This document shows positions 61,830 through 64,000 of a stretch of 64,000 nt of DNA, piece by piece. The stretch is from Lepidonotus clava (lineage: Eukaryota > Annelida > Polychaeta > Phyllodocida > Polynoidae). The stretch spans positions 31,226,792 through 31,290,791 of the forward strand of contig OW387135.1 in NCBI GenBank assembly GCA_936440205.1, in the 5' to 3' direction. The first letter of the stretch is position 1. Each line of letters begins with the position of its first letter. The notes under the pieces were generated by a model. That model did no database searches. It had not been told where the DNA came from and saw nothing but the letters and a program-made list of their open reading frames with translations. A program made the translations under genes and the position numbers.

Positions 61830-63330
61830 AACTGCTGACGGAAGCCATTTCCACCAAGTGAGGAGAGGCGTTACACCGATTCCCATCGATGGGTATTGAC
61901 TTCTCCGTACAAGTGCCATTAAGTATGCATGGCCCCAGCCTGACGAGCACGTCGAAAGCACATCTATAGTTAAGTACCGGCCTGGTTCAGACAAAGTAGA
62001 GGTAAATAACAAGACTTGTTGACAGATGGTCTTAGGATTGTGTTCATGCACGTTTATCTCGCGTTTTCTAAAGCAAATAGCCTATATAAGTACTCGATGT
62101 TAATGAGTTATTTTAAAGGTACTGAAGCAAGCTTGAATTGACTTCACTTGACTTCAAAATATTTGATATTGACAGACCAACGGGTGCCTGGCAACGATAA
62201 TGCATATAAAGCAAGGCAAGTAGTAGAGATATTGAGATATTAAAACTATTCAAGACAATGGGAGTATACACTAAGGAAACAATGTATTCAAAAACGTCCT
62301 CTAGTATTAAAGACGCAAAAGAAAAAAGTACGGTGTTTCCCGTTATGGAATAAATAGAAGTCACTGTTTTGTTTTTTTTCTTTTTAAGAAAAGAGGCTGC
62401 CCTTTGCCCAAACGGATGGATTGACAAACCAGTCACACGAGGACGACCGTATAGATGTAATACTCTGTATATTTGTGGCAATGGCTGGGTGACATTGGGG
62501 GAGGCTGGGGGCATCCCACTACAAACAGTCAGGCATGGGACCGCCTCCTGACTCCCGGCGGTATGGGATTGGTGGGCCTTGTCGGCCCCTCCAGGGTCTG
62601 CCGGCCGGCTCAGGGGGCTTAGGGGGCGTGCTGGGGGCTGCATAGGAGGGCCATGTCCAACCACAACTCCCTATACCCTTCGCTCCAGTCGCCGGGTTGT
62701 CTGCTAGAGTATATTGCATTGCCGTGCCACGTAATATATCAAGTGGCACTGCTGTACTACGCAATATCTCAAGTGGACAGCGTTTTACTATCACCTTATT
62801 GCTCTCTTATATCACACCCACTGGTTTACGTCATTTATATAGACACCTACTCTACTGTGCCGCAGCAATAACTCTAATTGCTAACGTTGTAACCTTTTTA
62901 TCACACCAATTACGGTTATGGCCTACCTCCACCCATTACACGCGTGAGGGATGTTCCCCTCTGGGAATCCAGCCACAACACGTGTACAAAAAAAAAGCCA
63001 GACATAATTCCTGAACTACTACCCAACTCATAAATTCCTACCAAAGTCCAACACATCAGAGTCTAAATTAATAATACGTAAGCAGCAGTTTATAATTTAT
63101 TAAACCAGATGCAAACATTGCGCTACCAGCTTTGGCGTGAAACCTAGAGAAATTTCTTGGACACCCAGACAAATCCCATAATACTTTACAGCTTGCCTCC
63201 AATAATTGTGGCCCTATATGCTATGGCACTTTCCAAATCTCAAATACCAACTGATGTGCTATAGGCCTACTTTCAAGCCCTAACTCTTACAGAACATTCC
63301 AGCCCAAACTCTCATAGTACTGCCAACTCC
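61830..63330. other. Non-coding with a GC-rich islet at 62.5-62.7 kb
   Basis: The islet carries a CCTCCAGGG word at 62588. A 30-base imperfect duplication (about 62721-62780, core AATATMTCAAGTGG) follows. The minus-strand open frame 62113-62664 mixes GC-rich and AT-rich halves and is not supported as a gene. Confidence 0.35.
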
Positions 63331-63840
63331 AAACCCCTGCATTGATTTTCAATGCTAACTATTTCACTGATTCGGAGTCGCAATTTCTATACTTCTTCCC
63401 AAAACCAAATCCTATCTCTCCTAAGGCCCAACTCATATACTACTTCCGAACTCAAATCCAATATTTCTTCCCAGTCCCAACTCGTACACTTCTCCTGATC
63501 CTAACCCCTTTACTTCTTTCCAACCAAAACGGCTATATAAACTCCCAGTCTCTATTCTTACACTATTTTCCATTCCAAATCCTTAATATTCCTGGTCCGA
63601 CCTCTCACACGGCTCCCTCTTCCAGCTACTATGATAGAACCCGATTCTAACTCTTATACTTCTTTACAATCTTGAGTGAATTACATCCCAACACCGATCA
63701 AAATTCTTCTGATCCCAATACATCCCAATTCTAACTCCTATACTTCTTTACATTCTTGAGTTAATTATATCCAAACACTAATCAGAATTCTACTGATCCC
63801 CGAGTCTTAACTCCACTTCATCTTGAATTCCTACTTCGAT
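63330..63840 (+). repeat. Pyrimidine-rich degenerate repeat with 84-bp tandem pair
   Basis: Words of the form CCAACTCMTATACTTCTT recur through a strongly C+T-biased strand. At its right end an 84-base unit is present twice, starting at 63643 and 63727 (ATTCTAACTCYTATACTTC...GAATTC/AAATTC). The open frame at 63342-63650 is a consequence of the repeat. Confidence 0.7.
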
Positions 63841-64000
63841 TATGATACCCCGTATTTACCCATCAACCAGTATATTGATAAAGAAACATCCAGAGAGTGG
63901 CGTGTTATGTTCAAATACCGTGCAACAGTTTGTGACAGTCTAAGCTAAGCCAACATAACATACGAAGCTCCAGACTGTGTATGGGAGATCACCCTTCTAG

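Noticed and set aside
62113-62664. 183-codon minus-strand open frame
   Set aside because: It joins a GC-rich proline-rich half to an AT-rich hydrophobic half across a lysine run encoded by poly-A, with no conserved pattern.
1-64000. CRISPR arrays, bacterial operons, rRNA genes
   Set aside because: Nothing of the kind is present. The tandem arrays lack spacer-repeat structure and the sequence is clearly eukaryotic, with an intron-bounded ankyrin exon.

Overview
The window reads as nuclear DNA of an invertebrate animal and is almost entirely non-coding. One exon can be identified with confidence. On the minus strand at 935-1036 lies a 102-base, phase-0 exon encoding the start of the ankyrin (ANK1/2/3, fly Ank2, worm unc-44) repeat domain. 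Its DGN and INTSNA residues resemble invertebrate ankyrins more than vertebrate ones. CpG is not depleted even in AT-rich stretches, the 8-mer TAGGCCTA is common, and a Penelope-like retroelement is present. These fit a marine bilaterian, but the phylum cannot be settled from this sequence.

Layout. Exon 2 of ankyrin is at the far left and transcription runs leftward, so bases 1-934 are the next intron and everything right of 1036 is upstream. That upstream DNA is probably a very long first intron, perhaps with alternative promoters and part of the 5' intergenic region. Two minus-strand ATGs are followed by phase-0 splice donors and could be alternative first coding exons (12096-12116, strong context; 29150-29221, weaker). 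A promoter-like block at 3.2-3.4 kb holds two RFX X-boxes and two perfect CRE sites 11 bases apart. Further right, GC- and CpG-rich patches (about 7-8.3, 11.3-13.6, 16.4-17.8, 19-20.9, 21.9-22.7, 25.2-27.5, 28.9-29.3, 32, 36.2-36.5, 37.7-38, 38.9-42.4, 47.4-47.7, 49.9-50.5, 52.2-52.5 and 60.5-62.7 kb) alternate with AT-rich spacers in which nothing coding is seen.

Other content. A 270-base ORF with coding-like codon use (16687-16956, minus) is the best unassigned exon candidate. Mobile DNA includes a non-autonomous terminal-inverted-repeat element (2169-3059), a possible tRNA-derived SINE (about 3700-3890), a GIY-YIG fragment of a Penelope-like element (about 53900-54411) and an unclassified coding relic (about 40130-40500). 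Tandem arrays lie at 7.64, 8.69, 40.86, 42.37, 42.91, 54.74 and 63.6 kb.

The most unusual signal is a set of short words repeated far above chance across the window: GAGCWGCTC (24 listed copies in or beside non-repetitive DNA, plus a 21-base minisatellite built on it), CCTCCAGGG/CCCTGGAGG (21 copies, resembling half of a CTCF core), RFX X-boxes (five exact consensus palindromes plus looser ones) and TAGGCCTA (11 copies). Together they suggest a dense regulatory or architectural grammar across the 5' region of an ankyrin gene. Counts were made by eye and are minimum figures.
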